NCBI RefSeq assembly: GCF_016100455.1
Contig: NZ_JACFSK010000001.1
Location: forward strand, 1,116,001-1,180,000
Length of the DNA: 64,000 bases
Origin: Bartonella sp. M0283
Lineage (GTDB): Bacteria > Pseudomonadota > Alphaproteobacteria > Rhizobiales > Rhizobiaceae
Direction: 5' to 3'
The notes below the pieces were generated by a model. It worked only from the letters and a program-made list of their open reading frames with translations, had not been told where the DNA came from and did no database searches. The translations under genes and the position numbers were made by a program. Positions 38,043 to 47,603 of the stretch are shown piece by piece (the first letter of the stretch is position 1; each line of letters begins with the position of its first letter).

Positions 38043-40388
38043 TCATTGATCGGCTGGCGTCGGCTTTTTTACCCGCCTTCCGGAAGCCTTGACTGCTCTC
38101 ACCGGTTTTTTAGTCGTTTGTGCTTCATTACTGATAATTTCCAAAGCCAGTTTGTTTTTGTCCGATTTGTCGGTCATAACTTTAACAGTACCGCCACGGC
38201 GGAGCTTTCCGAACAATATTTCTTCAGCCAGCGGCTTCTTTATATATTCCTGAATAACCCGCGATAGAGGACGAGCCCCCATACGTGAATCATAACCTTT
38301 ATTAGCAAGCCATTTGGTTGCGCCATCACTCAGCTCGAAGGTTATTTCCCGATCGGCAAGTTGTGCTTCGAGTTGCAAAATAAATTTCTGTACAACCTGA
38401 TGAATGATCGGTTCAGACAAAGGTGCAAACGGAATGATCGCATCAAGCCGGTTACGGAACTCCGGAGGAAATAACTGGTTAATTGCCTCTATGTCATCAC
38501 CCTCACGCTCAGTCTTGCCAAAACCGATTGCAGATTTTGCCATATCGACTGCACCGGCATTTGTCGTCATAATGAGAATGATGTTGCGAAAATCGATCTG
38601 CTTTCCATTGTGGTCGGTCAGCTTACCGTGATCCATCACCTGTAAAAGAATATTATAGAGATCAGGATGCGCTTTTTCTATTTCATCAAGCAAAAGCACA
38701 GCATGTGGGTTCTGGTCGACAGCATCTGTCAACAACCCGCCCTGATCGAAGCCGACATATCCCGGTGGTGCACCTATCAATCTCGAAACAGTATGCCGTT
38801 CCATATATTCCGACATATCAAATCGTAACAACTCGATGCCGAGAGACGCTGCAAGTTGTTTGGCGACCTCTGTTTTACCAACGCCGGTCGGACCTGAAAA
38901 CAGATAGCTTCCTATAGGCTTGTCCGGTTCACGCAGACCGGCACGGGCAAGCTTGATTGATGAAGTCAAAGCGGCAATTGCTTTATCCTGCCCATAAACC
39001 ACTCTTCGCAATTCTTTTTCGAGATTTGCCAATGTTTTGCGATCATCGCGTGATATGTTTTTTTGAGGAATGCGTGCCATTGTTGCAACCGTTTCCTCAA
39101 TCTCTTTCACACCAATTGTCTTTTTTCTTTTGTCTTTAGGCAAAAGCATTTGTGCCGCGCCCGTCTCGTCGACCACATCTATCGCTTTATCAGGTAGCCG
39201 CCTGTCCGACATGTAACGTGATGAAAGTTCGACCGATGCCTTCATAGCATCATCGGTATATTTTATCTGATGGAAGTTCTCGAAATAAGGCTTCAAACCT
39301 TTCAGAATTTCAATGGCATCATCAATAGACGGTTCATTGACATCGATCTTTTGGAAACGCCGAGCCAAAGCCCGATCTTTCTCGAAGATTTGACGGTATT
39401 CTTTATAGGTCGTCGAACCGATGCAACGAATAAGCCCCGAAGAAAGTGCCGGTTTCAAAAGATTTGCCGCATCCATACTACCGCCCGATGTTGCGCCCGC
39501 GCCGATCAAAGTATGGATTTCGTCGATAAAGAGAATGGCACCCTTATAGTTTTCAAGCTCTTTTACAACCTGTTTCAAGCGTTCTTCAAAATCACCACGA
39601 TAACGGGTGCCGGCAACAAGCATTCCCATATCGAGTGAAAAAATTGTTGCGTCACTTAAAACCTCTGGCACTTCGCCATCGACAATTCGTTTCGCCAAGC
39701 CCTCGGCGATGGCTGTTTTACCTACTCCGGGGTCACCGACGAGAAGCGGATTGTTTTTCGACCGCCGGCATAAAATCTGGATTGTTCTGGCAATTTCTTT
39801 ATCCCTGCCTATCAATGTATCAATCTTGCCTTGACGCGCACGTTCGTTAAGATTGATACAATATGCAGAAAGTGCATCCGTATCTTTATTGGCCGATTGC
39901 GAAGGTGACACCTCGTCATCTGCATCATCCAGAGGAAAGCTTGCAGCGCCATTTTCGCTTGCGATGCCATGGGAAATAAAGTTGACCGCATCATACCGCG
40001 TCATTCCCAGTTCCTGAAGGAAATAAGCGGCAAAACTTTCCCGTTCGGCAAAAATTGCGACAAGAACATTTGCACCGGTTACAATATCCCGTCCTGCCGA
40101 CTGGACATGGATAACCGCACGCTGGATAACACGCTGGAACGAATTGGTAGGCTTGGTATCTTCATCATCGCCGATTTGCGAATCGAGTTCTGATTGGACA
40201 TATTGCGTCAAACGCGTGCGCAATTGTTCAATGTCAACGTTGCAAGCAAGAATAACCGCTTTAGCATCAACATCATCAAGCAATGCCAATAACAAATGTT
40301 CCAATGTCGCATATTCCTGATGTGCGTCACTGGCAATCATAAGCGCTCTATGAAGGGTCTTTTCGAGGCTTGTGGTAAAAGACGGCAT
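38043..40388 (-). CDS. clpA: ATP-dependent Clp protease ATP-binding subunit ClpA
   Basis: An AAA+ unfoldase that delivers substrates to ClpP, including N-degron proteins via ClpS. 781 residues. The N-domain repeat (about 1-145) begins SFTTSLEKTLHRALMIA. The first Walker A GDPGVGKT is near 217 and the second GPTGVGKT near 497, each followed by its Walker B (ILFIDEIHTLIGAG, VLLLDEIEKAHPD). A basic 20-residue tail ends the protein. It starts 6 nt after clpS, forming the usual clpS-clpA pair. Confidence 0.97.
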   Translation of the reverse strand: MPSFTTSLEKTLHRALMIASDAHQEYATLEHLLLALLDDVDAKAVILACNVDIEQLRTRLTQYVQSELDSQIGDDEDTKPTNSFQRVIQRAVIHVQSAGRDIVTGANVLVAIFAERESFAAYFLQELGMTRYDAVNFISHGIASENGAASFPLDDADDEVSPSQSANKDTDALSAYCINLNERARQGKIDTLIGRDKEIARTIQILCRRSKNNPLLVGDPGVGKTAIAEGLAKRIVDGEVPEVLSDATIFSLDMGMLVAGTRYRGDFEERLKQVVKELENYKGAILFIDEIHTLIGAGATSGGSMDAANLLKPALSSGLIRCIGSTTYKEYRQIFEKDRALARRFQKIDVNEPSIDDAIEILKGLKPYFENFHQIKYTDDAMKASVELSSRYMSDRRLPDKAIDVVDETGAAQMLLPKDKRKKTIGVKEIEETVATMARIPQKNISRDDRKTLANLEKELRRVVYGQDKAIAALTSSIKLARAGLREPDKPIGSYLFSGPTGVGKTEVAKQLAASLGIELLRFDMSEYMERHTVSRLIGAPPGYVGFDQGGLLTDAVDQNPHAVLLLDEIEKAHPDLYNILLQVMDHGKLTDHNGKQIDFRNIILIMTTNAGAVDMAKSAIGFGKTEREGDDIEAINQLFPPEFRNRLDAIIPFAPLSEPIIHQVVQKFILQLEAQLADREITFELSDGATKWLANKGYDSRMGARPLSRVIQEYIKKPLAEEILFGKLRRGGTVKVMTDKSDKNKLALEIISNEAQTTKKPVRAVKASGRRVKKPTPADQ

Positions 40389-40394
40389 CGGCGT

Positions 40395-40784
40395 TCACTT
40401 TCTTTCCATTACGCATTGCAAAGGATGCTGATTTTCCCGGGCACAATCCATAACTTGCGCAACTTTTGTTTCGGCGACTTCATAGGAATAAACACCGCAT
40501 TCACCAACACCCGTATGGTGAACATTCAACATAATACGCGTTGCATCTTCACGGTTTTTACGAAAAAATTTTTGTAAAACGAACACAACAAAATCCATAG
40601 GCGTGTAATCATCATTCAAGAGGAGAACACGATAAAAATCCGGTTTTTTCACTTTCGGAAGGGATTTTGTTGCGACACCGGTTTCAAAACTACCCGTGTC
40701 TCCATTTTCCTTCCCGCCATTCTGGCCGGTTAATTTTTGCAAACTTAATTCTACCAACGTTATTGTTCTTTCTCGCCCATGCAT
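40395..40784 (-). CDS. clpS: ATP-dependent Clp protease adapter ClpS
   Basis: Recognises N-degron substrates and hands them to ClpA. 129 residues: a disordered N-terminal extension (about 1-47) then the ClpS core with [20 protein letters not shown], the substrate-pocket residues of that segment, and [20 protein letters not shown]. The ATG at 40784 has only a weak Shine-Dalgarno, so the exact start is uncertain; the extension is a little longer than in relatives I recall. Confidence 0.94.
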   Translation of the reverse strand: MHGRERTITLVELSLQKLTGQNGGKENGDTGSFETGVATKSLPKVKKPDFYRVLLLNDDYTPMDFVVFVLQKFFRKNREDATRIMLNVHHTGVGECGVYSYEVAETKVAQVMDCARENQHPLQCVMERK

Positions 40785-41022
40785 TCCATGTAATGTATTT
40801 TTAACAGATTATAAGTCCCAGAATCGCAAGTTTAATAATTGTTTTACGTCATTTTCCACCGCTAAGCTTCTAACTTTAGCCAAATAATAATCACGAAAAA
40901 TTTGTTCTTATAAAGAAATTGGTAACGCTGTCATATTAATCTTCACCGCGAAAAGGCGGCAGGGGCCTCGCAGGGCTCTGTCTGTCGCAAATTCTGTTTG
41001 GCGTAACAAAAGGTTTTAAAAA

Positions 41023-42462
41023 GTGCAAAAAGCCTACCAAAAAGTAGCTCGTTTCATAAAGAAAGCCGCCATTGCAACTCTCGTATTTTCAGTGACTGTG
41101 GCCTATGCACAAGCTGCTCCCCAAAGCGCTTATGCCGATAAATATGCCGCTATTGTTGTTGATGCCAATACCGGACGAACATTATACGAAGTTAACGGAA
41201 ATGCACGTCGCTATCCGGCATCTCTCACAAAAATGATGACACTTTATCTTTTGTTCGAAGCCATGCAATCGGGTCGCGTTACGCCAAACACCCCTATTCC
41301 CGTTTCCGCCTATGCAGCTTCCCGACCACCAACAAAAATCGGTTTCAGAGCCGGCCAAACGATCCCGGCGGAGCTCGCTGCCAAGGCCTTGATCACGAAA
41401 TCGGCCAATGATGTGGCGACTGCAATCGGTGAATATCTCGGCGGCTCCGAACAGCGCTTTGCCCAGATCATGACGGCAAAAGCACGTCGTCTCGGCATGA
41501 TGAATACCAATTTTGCCAACGCATCGGGTTTACCGGACGTTCAGAATTATTCGACTGCGCGCGATCTTGCCATTCTGTCTTTAGCGTTGCGCGAACATTT
41601 TCCGAAACAATATGACTGGTTCAAAACCACGAGTTTCCAGTTCCGCGGCCAAACCATTAACGGGCACAACCGGTTGGTACGGGATATGAAAGGCGTGGAC
41701 GGCATTAAAACCGGCTACACCCGCATGTCCGGTTCAAACCTTGCCACATCTATGCGTATGGATGGACGCTCGATTGTTGCCGTTGTCATGGGCGGCAAAT
41801 CATCGGCTTTGCGTGATGCGCACATGGCCGAGCTTTTGCGCCGTTATTTACCGGAAGCAAGTCGGGCCAAAACACGCGCCCCTCTTATTGCGGCAACACA
41901 ATATGACTTGCCGGAGCCTCACAAAGCACCCGTTCCGGTTGCCAAAGCCGACATAGCCGTGGCTAAAGCCGATACAACCGCTTCGACACCGAAGCCAGAT
42001 GCTGTAACGGCTACTTCCAATCCCCAGATTGCCAAAAAACCGGATAACAATTCTGATGTTTTAACCGCGCTTGCCAACACAACGGCAAAAACCGCTCCGG
42101 CTGTGAAAGAGCTCAATCAGGCAGTCGTTTCTAAACAGAAAAATGATACTAAAGAAAAAACAGCTATTGATCCCGTAATTACCGCCTCAGCACCGACCAA
42201 TGCGCGTCCTGACCAGACAGGCTGGGCTATACAGATCGGTTCTTTGCCAAATCAACAACAGGCAACTGAAATGCTATCAAATGCCTCGGATGCAGCCCGT
42301 TCCGCTTTAGCAACAGCAACGCCTTATACCCAAATTTTCGAAAAAGACGGTCAGCGCTACTATCGCGCTCGTTTTGTCGGTTTCAGTACGAAAAAAGCAG
42401 CATGGGACGCCTGTTCTCTTCTAAAGAAAGCAAATTTTAACTGCTATGCGATAACAATGTAA
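41023..42462 (+). CDS. D-alanyl-D-alanine carboxypeptidase with C-terminal SPOR domain
   Basis: A periplasmic penicillin-binding protein that trims peptidoglycan stem peptides. 479 residues from a GTG start. Signal peptide to about residue 31; the peptidase S11 motifs are Ser67-x-x-Lys70 (ASLTKMMT), Ser127-Ala-Asn (KSANDVATAIG) and KTG near 229 (GIKTGYTRMSG). A long Ala/Lys/Thr/Pro-rich linker (about 300-395) leads to a SPOR domain (GWAIQIGSLPNQQQA to the end), which binds denuded glycan at division sites. Confidence 0.94.
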   Translation: MQKAYQKVARFIKKAAIATLVFSVTVAYAQAAPQSAYADKYAAIVVDANTGRTLYEVNGNARRYPASLTKMMTLYLLFEAMQSGRVTPNTPIPVSAYAASRPPTKIGFRAGQTIPAELAAKALITKSANDVATAIGEYLGGSEQRFAQIMTAKARRLGMMNTNFANASGLPDVQNYSTARDLAILSLALREHFPKQYDWFKTTSFQFRGQTINGHNRLVRDMKGVDGIKTGYTRMSGSNLATSMRMDGRSIVAVVMGGKSSALRDAHMAELLRRYLPEASRAKTRAPLIAATQYDLPEPHKAPVPVAKADIAVAKADTTASTPKPDAVTATSNPQIAKKPDNNSDVLTALANTTAKTAPAVKELNQAVVSKQKNDTKEKTAIDPVITASAPTNARPDQTGWAIQIGSLPNQQQATEMLSNASDAARSALATATPYTQIFEKDGQRYYRARFVGFSTKKAAWDACSLLKKANFNCYAITM

Positions 42463-42498
42463 CCAATGTCTGAGTTTTGCGTAAAAGGTAATCAAGCT

Positions 42499-42774
42499 AT
42501 GGCAAATGCAAATGATATGGTGTTAAAAGCCCGCTCCGTTCATTACGAGGGCCCGCTTCTCACTTTGCGTTCTCTTCAGCAGGCCGCTTTGAAATTGGCT
42601 GACCTGAGAGCGACGCCGCGCGGCGTCAGCACGCGCTCGCTTCTTGGTCTCCTGATTTGCCAAACACAACGTAATCGTCGCCTGTCTATGCCACCGGTTC
42701 GCATCCATTTGCGCGTGGCAAGTCCGCGTGGATCATTCGGTGTAAAGCTCCGCTTGGGATCAACAAATATCTAA
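42499..42774 (+). CDS. hypothetical basic protein
   Basis: I do not recognise this 91-residue protein. It is rich in Arg and Leu, lacks a signal peptide or membrane helix, and is predicted to be strongly basic. ATG 42499 has AAAGGTAA 8 nt upstream; an ATG at 42466 only 3 nt after the carboxypeptidase stop is the alternative. It is co-directional with that gene. The middle of the frame contains a perfect 16-bp palindrome, GACGCCGCGCGGCGTC (42612-42627), which would form a strong mRNA hairpin. Confidence 0.5.
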   Translation: MANANDMVLKARSVHYEGPLLTLRSLQQAALKLADLRATPRGVSTRSLLGLLICQTQRNRRLSMPPVRIHLRVASPRGSFGVKLRLGSTNI

Positions 42775-42805
42775 ATCTCTAAAATCGGCAAAATATTCGC
42801 CTGAT

Positions 42806-43237
42806 CTAAAGCAAACCGAGATCGGCGAGTTCCTGCTTTAAAGCAGCCGGCAAACGGGCTTCCTTCCCCGTATTATCATCCTCTGGCGCTTCACTTCCAT
42901 CAAGATAGCGCCAGCCTTGGAAAGCACGTCGCGGCTGCCAGATTGTCGGTATAATTTCGGGCTTGAGAACAAGCTTGCAACGATGAATGCCTTCACCATC
43001 GGTAAAGGGGCGGATATCCAGAAATTTTTGTCGACATTGTATGTTGCCCTTCATCACCCAATAAAGCGAGCCACCGTCCAAAAGTTCGTCAATTCTTTTT
43101 GGCACCATACGGGTGATGTGATATTGCTCCGGTTTTTCGCCCGCAGCTTTCAATTGTTCTAGCCGATAACTAATCCATTGAGCCAACTCATCTGGCGATG
43201 AGCAGCCAACACATAATTTTACCATGTGAAGTGTCAT
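42806..43237 (-). CDS. DUF1489 family protein
   Basis: A 143-residue cytosolic protein of unknown function conserved in alphaproteobacteria. The N-terminus MTLHMVKLCVGCSSPDELAQ and the segments YHITRMVPKRIDELLDGGSL, YWVMKG and GIHRCKLVLKPEIIPT match DUF1489. It lies 10 bp downstream of sdaA in the same direction and may share its transcript. Confidence 0.88.
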   Translation of the reverse strand: MTLHMVKLCVGCSSPDELAQWISYRLEQLKAAGEKPEQYHITRMVPKRIDELLDGGSLYWVMKGNIQCRQKFLDIRPFTDGEGIHRCKLVLKPEIIPTIWQPRRAFQGWRYLDGSEAPEDDNTGKEARLPAALKQELADLGLL

Positions 43238-43247
43238 AATTTATGAC

Positions 43248-44645
43248 TTAACAATCCGTCACATTGACTGCAAGTCCACCCTTGCTTGTTTCTTTATATT
43301 TGTCACTCATATCACGGCCGGTTTCGCGCATAGTTCGGATACAGGCATCCAGCGAAACAAAATGGCTTCCATCGCCATGAAGTGCGAGCGAAGCGGCTGT
43401 CACTGCTTTAACCGCCCCCATGGCATTTCTTTCGATACACGGCACTTGAACAAGTCCGGCTACCGGATCACATGTCATCCCCAGATGATGTTCAAGAGCA
43501 ATTTCCGCAGCATTTTCAATCTGCATCGCTGTTCCACCCAATGCAGCAGTCAACCCTGCCGCAGCCATGGAAGCTGCCGAGCCCACTTCACCCTGACAAC
43601 CGACCTCGGCTCCTGAGATTGATGCATTATATTTTATGACACCGCCAATCGCCGCAGCAGTTAGCAAAAAATTACGTATGCCGTCGCGTTCTGCTCCCGC
43701 ACAAAACCGCAAATAATAACTGAGTACGGCTGGAACCACACCTGCCGCACCATTGGTAGGCGCGGTTACAATACGTCCGCCTGCGGCATTTTCTTCATTA
43801 ACCGCTATAGCATAAGTTGAAAGCCAGTCATTTGCCGCTAAAGGTCCAACTTGATTTCTTTTGCTATCGCTCAATAATTTGTCATAAAGCTTCTTGGCTC
43901 TGCGCTTGATGTGTAGCCCCCCGGGTAGTTCACCATCATGATGAAGCCCTCTGTCAACGCTTGATTTCATCGCAAGAAATATTTTATCGAGACCTTCATC
44001 GAGTTCACTTCGCGTCATCATCGTTTCTTCATTGGCGCGCTTCATTTCGGCAATAGACAGACCGGATTTTTTCGCCATAGCGAGCATCATTGTTGCTGTA
44101 TCAAAAGGAAAAGGAACAATCCGGTTGTCGTTTTTTTTATTATGTTCAACGCGATTTAATTCGTCCTCGCTCACGACAAATCCGCCGCCAATGGAATAAT
44201 AAACGCGCCGCAAAAGGACGTTTCCAAATTGGTCAATTCCTTCAAAAACGAGACCGTTGCTATGCCCGGGCAACACCGTCTTCCGATCGAAGATCAAATC
44301 TTTTTCTGGGTCAAACCGGTAGTCCGGATGACCGGCAGGCTGAACTTTCATTGTCTGATAGACTGACTGAACCAATTTATCCATGTCGTCGGGATTGACA
44401 CTTGCCGGTTCCTGCCCCAACAAGCCCAATATCACGGCACGATCTGTCGCATGTCCAATACCTGTAAATGCCAATGATCCATGTAAAGAGACACGCAAAC
44501 GGGTAATTGAAGTATTGACCGGTTTAGGCCAATTGTTCGACAGTATCTCCGCCAGAAACCTATTGGCTGCCGTCATAGGCCCCATTGTGTGAGAGCTTGA
44601 TGGTCCGATGCCGATTTTAAATAGTTCGAAAACTGATAGAAACAT
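43248..44645 (-). CDS. sdaA: L-serine ammonia-lyase (L-serine dehydratase)
   Basis: Deaminates L-serine to pyruvate and ammonia with an oxygen-sensitive 4Fe-4S cluster. 465 residues, single-chain type: beta domain first ([20 protein letters not shown]), alpha domain second ([20 protein letters not shown]). Cluster cysteines are present in [10 protein letters not shown] and [20 protein letters not shown]. Serine made via SerB or taken from the host could thus feed pyruvate. Confidence 0.96.
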   Translation of the reverse strand: MFLSVFELFKIGIGPSSSHTMGPMTAANRFLAEILSNNWPKPVNTSITRLRVSLHGSLAFTGIGHATDRAVILGLLGQEPASVNPDDMDKLVQSVYQTMKVQPAGHPDYRFDPEKDLIFDRKTVLPGHSNGLVFEGIDQFGNVLLRRVYYSIGGGFVVSEDELNRVEHNKKNDNRIVPFPFDTATMMLAMAKKSGLSIAEMKRANEETMMTRSELDEGLDKIFLAMKSSVDRGLHHDGELPGGLHIKRRAKKLYDKLLSDSKRNQVGPLAANDWLSTYAIAVNEENAAGGRIVTAPTNGAAGVVPAVLSYYLRFCAGAERDGIRNFLLTAAAIGGVIKYNASISGAEVGCQGEVGSAASMAAAGLTAALGGTAMQIENAAEIALEHHLGMTCDPVAGLVQVPCIERNAMGAVKAVTAASLALHGDGSHFVSLDACIRTMRETGRDMSDKYKETSKGGLAVNVTDC

Positions 44646-44704
44646 AGATTTAAACGAACAAATCGATATCCATTATGAAATGGACGTTTGCGCCTGAACG
44701 GATT

Positions 44705-44806
44705 CTAGAAGCCAACAGTCAGATAAATCACGGCAATAATAGCAAGGAGTCCGAGTGATGCCCGAATAGCGATGCCCCAACATGATTTTTCGACAATTTC
44801 ATCCAT
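44705..44806 (-). CDS. small single-pass membrane protein (33 aa)
   Basis: ATG 44806 is preceded by AAAGGTG with a 5-6 nt spacer. The product is a short charged N-terminus (MDEIVEKSCWG) followed by a hydrophobic helix (about 13-32) ending TVGF. No family is recognised. It lies between sdaA and the nitroreductase gene, same strand as both, with spacers of about 60 and 170 bp. The frame extends upstream but the strong ribosome binding site favours this start. Confidence 0.45.
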   Translation of the reverse strand: MDEIVEKSCWGIAIRASLGLLAIIAVIYLTVGF

Positions 44807-44978
44807 AAAGCACCTTTTGATACCCGCAATACAATCAACGCAGAATTCGTATTGAGCACACCTATAACGGTGAACCCGAAAAGACACAATATTAAAATTT
44901 GATTAACAAATTTTAATATTCACTAAATTTTTTCGGCATTTGTCATTGAAGCCAAGCAAAATCCCATTTCAACTACAC

Positions 44979-45656
44979 TCAATCGACAAAGCGAACAAAA
45001 TCCTCCAACGGCACACGTTCGGTCGGAAAATTGTTTTCAGGTGCTTTTTCATCACGATAGCCTAGGGCAAGGCCGCAAATAACTTGTCGTTCGGGTGGTA
45101 TTTGAAGCTCGTCAGAGATCGTTTTATGATATTCTGAAAAAGCCGCCTGAATACAGCTATCAAGGCCAAAACTTCTCGCCACCAATGCAATTGTCTGAAT
45201 AAAACAGCCAAGATCGAGCCAACTGCCAAGCTCCATATCCCTGTCCATTGTAAAAATAAGTCCCACCGGAGCACCAAAAAACATAAAATTTTTCGCTTGC
45301 TGGTGTTCGATCTTGCTTCGCTCGGAACGAGCGATACCCAGTGCCCTATAGAGATCCCAGCCGACTTTACGCCGTCGCGCGAGATAAGGCTCGCGCCACG
45401 AACGGGGATAAAACTGATATTCACACTCTTCTTTTATGCCGGCCACAGACATGTCGAAAAGTTTCTTTCCCAACTTTTTCAATGCTTCGTTATGAAGAAC
45501 GATAACTTGCCAGGCCTGAATATTGGCTCCTGAAGGTGCTCGCGACGATAAGCGCAAAATATCTTCCACCATTTTACGGTCAACGTCTTTATCCAAGTAA
45601 GCCCTGATAGACTTTCTACTTTTTACAACGTCGCAAAATTTTTCAATTTTGGTCAT
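44979..45656 (-). CDS. nitroreductase family protein
   Basis: A 225-residue FMN-dependent oxidoreductase. N-terminal SRKSIRAYLDKDVDRKMVED and RAPSGANIQAWQVIVL are the FMN-binding elements, with GLALGYRDEKAPENNF near the C-terminus. The length and insert (YQFYPRSWREPYLARRRKVG) resemble the nitrobenzoate reductase/PnbA-like subgroup rather than BluB. The physiological substrate is unknown. ATG 45656 has GGTGGAAC 8 nt upstream; a GTG 15 nt earlier is less likely. Confidence 0.9.
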   Translation of the reverse strand: MTKIEKFCDVVKSRKSIRAYLDKDVDRKMVEDILRLSSRAPSGANIQAWQVIVLHNEALKKLGKKLFDMSVAGIKEECEYQFYPRSWREPYLARRRKVGWDLYRALGIARSERSKIEHQQAKNFMFFGAPVGLIFTMDRDMELGSWLDLGCFIQTIALVARSFGLDSCIQAAFSEYHKTISDELQIPPERQVICGLALGYRDEKAPENNFPTERVPLEDFVRFVD

Positions 45657-45753
45657 TTTTAAACGTTCCACCCACAGGAAAAATGAACAAACAGCCTAAA
45701 TTACCCAAGCAAAGCAAAAACTTTGTGATAGATAGATAGCAAAGGATACCGAT

Positions 45754-46722
45754 ATGAACCAGCCTGAAACGGTTAAAATACGATTACAAAAGGTTGATCT
45801 CTTTCGCGGGCTCGCACTCATTGGAATGGTGGTTTATCATTTCAGTTGGGATTTGAGTTATTTTTCCTATATCGCCCCTCAAGTTGCTGCTGAAGGCAGT
45901 TTGCGTGTTCTGGCTCGCATTGTCGCGTTTTGTTTCCTGTTCATTTCCGGTTTCAGTCTCTATCTTGCACAGGGAAAACAACTCCGCTTTTTACCCTATT
46001 TCCGACGCTTGTCGATCATCGTACTAGCTGCTCTGATTGTCTCTATTGTTACCTATTTTATCATGCCGCAAGGCTTCATCTATTTCGGAATATTGCATGA
46101 AATAGCTGTGGCGACCGTCATCGGGTTGCTCTTCTTGCATACGCCGCTTTTGTTGAATTTTTTGGCTATTTTTATTTTCGTTCTGTTACCATTCATACTG
46201 AAATCCGATTTTTTCAACGCACCTTATCTATTATGGATCGGATTTTCGAGCTATCCCCGCCCCTCATTTGATTATGTTCCGGTTTTCCCTTGGTTTGGAG
46301 CAGCTCTTTTAGGGCTGACAACAGCCCGCATCTGCGACGAGTTTAATCTATTTATATATTTACAAAACGGGATCCGCCCGCAATGGCTCAATAAATACTT
46401 GCAGCTCATCGGGCGCCACAGCCTCATATTTTATCTCGTTCACCAACCTATCCTGTTAGCTCTCCTTTATTCTATTTCTGCTGTTTTTCCCCCTTCCCCC
46501 GAGGCCTTGAGGGCACCAATGGAACAAGCTTGCGTCAATGAATGTCGTGAAAGCCAGGCCGATAGTCATTTATGTACTGCTTTTTGCAGTTGCGTATTTG
46601 ACCAAATAGCTCATCAACACATGATGAGCGAATTTTCTAAAGGAGAGGTCAGCCAAACCGATGAAAGATTACAAAAATCCGTTAATGCCTGCTGGGGGCA
46701 AACTGTTCTGAAGCAGCAATAG
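45754..46722 (+). CDS. DUF1624 (heparan-alpha-glucosaminide N-acetyltransferase-like) membrane protein
   Basis: A 322-residue protein with about seven to eight hydrophobic segments. The N-terminus VDLFRGLALIGMVVYHFSWD is the DUF1624/acyltransferase-3-like signature with the membrane histidine. VHQPILLALLYSI near 240 ends the membrane part. A cysteine-rich tail follows (about 259-315: C-x3-C, then CTAFCSCVF, and a late CWG). The acyl donor and acceptor are unknown. AAAGGAT lies 7 nt before the ATG. Confidence 0.85.
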   Translation: MNQPETVKIRLQKVDLFRGLALIGMVVYHFSWDLSYFSYIAPQVAAEGSLRVLARIVAFCFLFISGFSLYLAQGKQLRFLPYFRRLSIIVLAALIVSIVTYFIMPQGFIYFGILHEIAVATVIGLLFLHTPLLLNFLAIFIFVLLPFILKSDFFNAPYLLWIGFSSYPRPSFDYVPVFPWFGAALLGLTTARICDEFNLFIYLQNGIRPQWLNKYLQLIGRHSLIFYLVHQPILLALLYSISAVFPPSPEALRAPMEQACVNECRESQADSHLCTAFCSCVFDQIAHQHMMSEFSKGEVSQTDERLQKSVNACWGQTVLKQQ

Positions 46723-46765
46723 CTTTGATAAAAGAGGTAAAAGTCGTCATGAATTTATCTTCGAC

Positions 46766-47152
46766 TTAACCATTGACTTCGCGTTCTGCCAAACGTTCGA
46801 AACAGATTTCTTCTATGCGTTCGAGCTCGTGCAACGATTCGTCTATATCGCGGCGCATCTGTTTAAGATCTTCGCGTTTTTCTTTTATTTCCTGCAAAAC
46901 GTTCTCGACATTCACCGTATCGTCTAGCGGCGTACCGGTAACAGTCAACAAAGAGGCAATTTCTGCCAAGGTGAAATTCAGTCGTTTGGCTCTGAATATC
47001 TGTTGCAACCGATGCCGATCAAGCTCGGTATAGAGACGTGTCCTGCCACGGCGCATCGGGACAATAAGCCCCTGATCTTCATAATAACGCAATGTCCGCG
47101 TTGTTACGCCAAATTCCCGCGTAAGTTCACCTATTGAATAATATTCATGCAT
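46766..47152 (-). CDS. MerR family transcriptional regulator
   Basis: A 128-residue regulator: winged-helix N-terminus YSIGELTREFGVTTRTLRYY, YEDQGLIVPMRRGRTRLYTE, then a dimerisation coiled coil (about 80-120). No metal-binding cysteine pattern of CueR/MerR type is present (only one Cys, near the C-terminus). The sequence resembles the LiuR subgroup, which controls branched-chain amino acid and fatty acid oxidation genes, but no such targets are nearby. Confidence 0.9.
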   Translation of the reverse strand: MHEYYSIGELTREFGVTTRTLRYYEDQGLIVPMRRGRTRLYTELDRHRLQQIFRAKRLNFTLAEIASLLTVTGTPLDDTVNVENVLQEIKEKREDLKQMRRDIDESLHELERIEEICFERLAEREVNG

Positions 47153-47603
47153 AAGCTTACCAAACGAGGTTCGACTATCAGACTGTCAAACCTCAATATT
47201 TCCCTCTTTTATTTCCACCATAACGTTGAAAAAAACTGATGCAATAGACCGCGGCCGTTAAAATTCCATTCCACCACAATTATATCCACGCACCGTCCGA
47301 CCATGTCACTCACAACGCCTTTCACTGCTTTGAATCGCGTTGAAGGCAATTTCTTTAAACCGACTCCATGTTTCCCCGTTTATTAAAGCAGCAATAGGCC
47401 CGCTTCAACACCGATATCTCAGACTATAATGCATATGTTCGGTTATTCGTATCAGCAATTCGCCCCGAGAATCCTCTCTTAAATCTGAATTTTTTAAAAG
47501 GGTGATGCAATTATGTTCTATTTCAAGGCCCCTAATCCGTCTATCATGCAGAAAAAGTGTAAACGTCGTCAACAAACGAACACGCCAAGCAAAGTGTGCC
47601 ATC
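47153..47603. other. 450-bp spacer between divergent merR-like and hypothetical genes
   Basis: No gene, terminator or clear palindrome of the MerR operator type was found. Both flanking genes point outward, so promoters for both must lie here. Confidence 0.5.

Noticed and set aside
42523-42708. 61-codon minus-strand frame opposite the basic hypothetical
   Set aside because: Less plausible than the plus-strand frame: no ribosome binding site and no neighbours on that strand in an operon arrangement.
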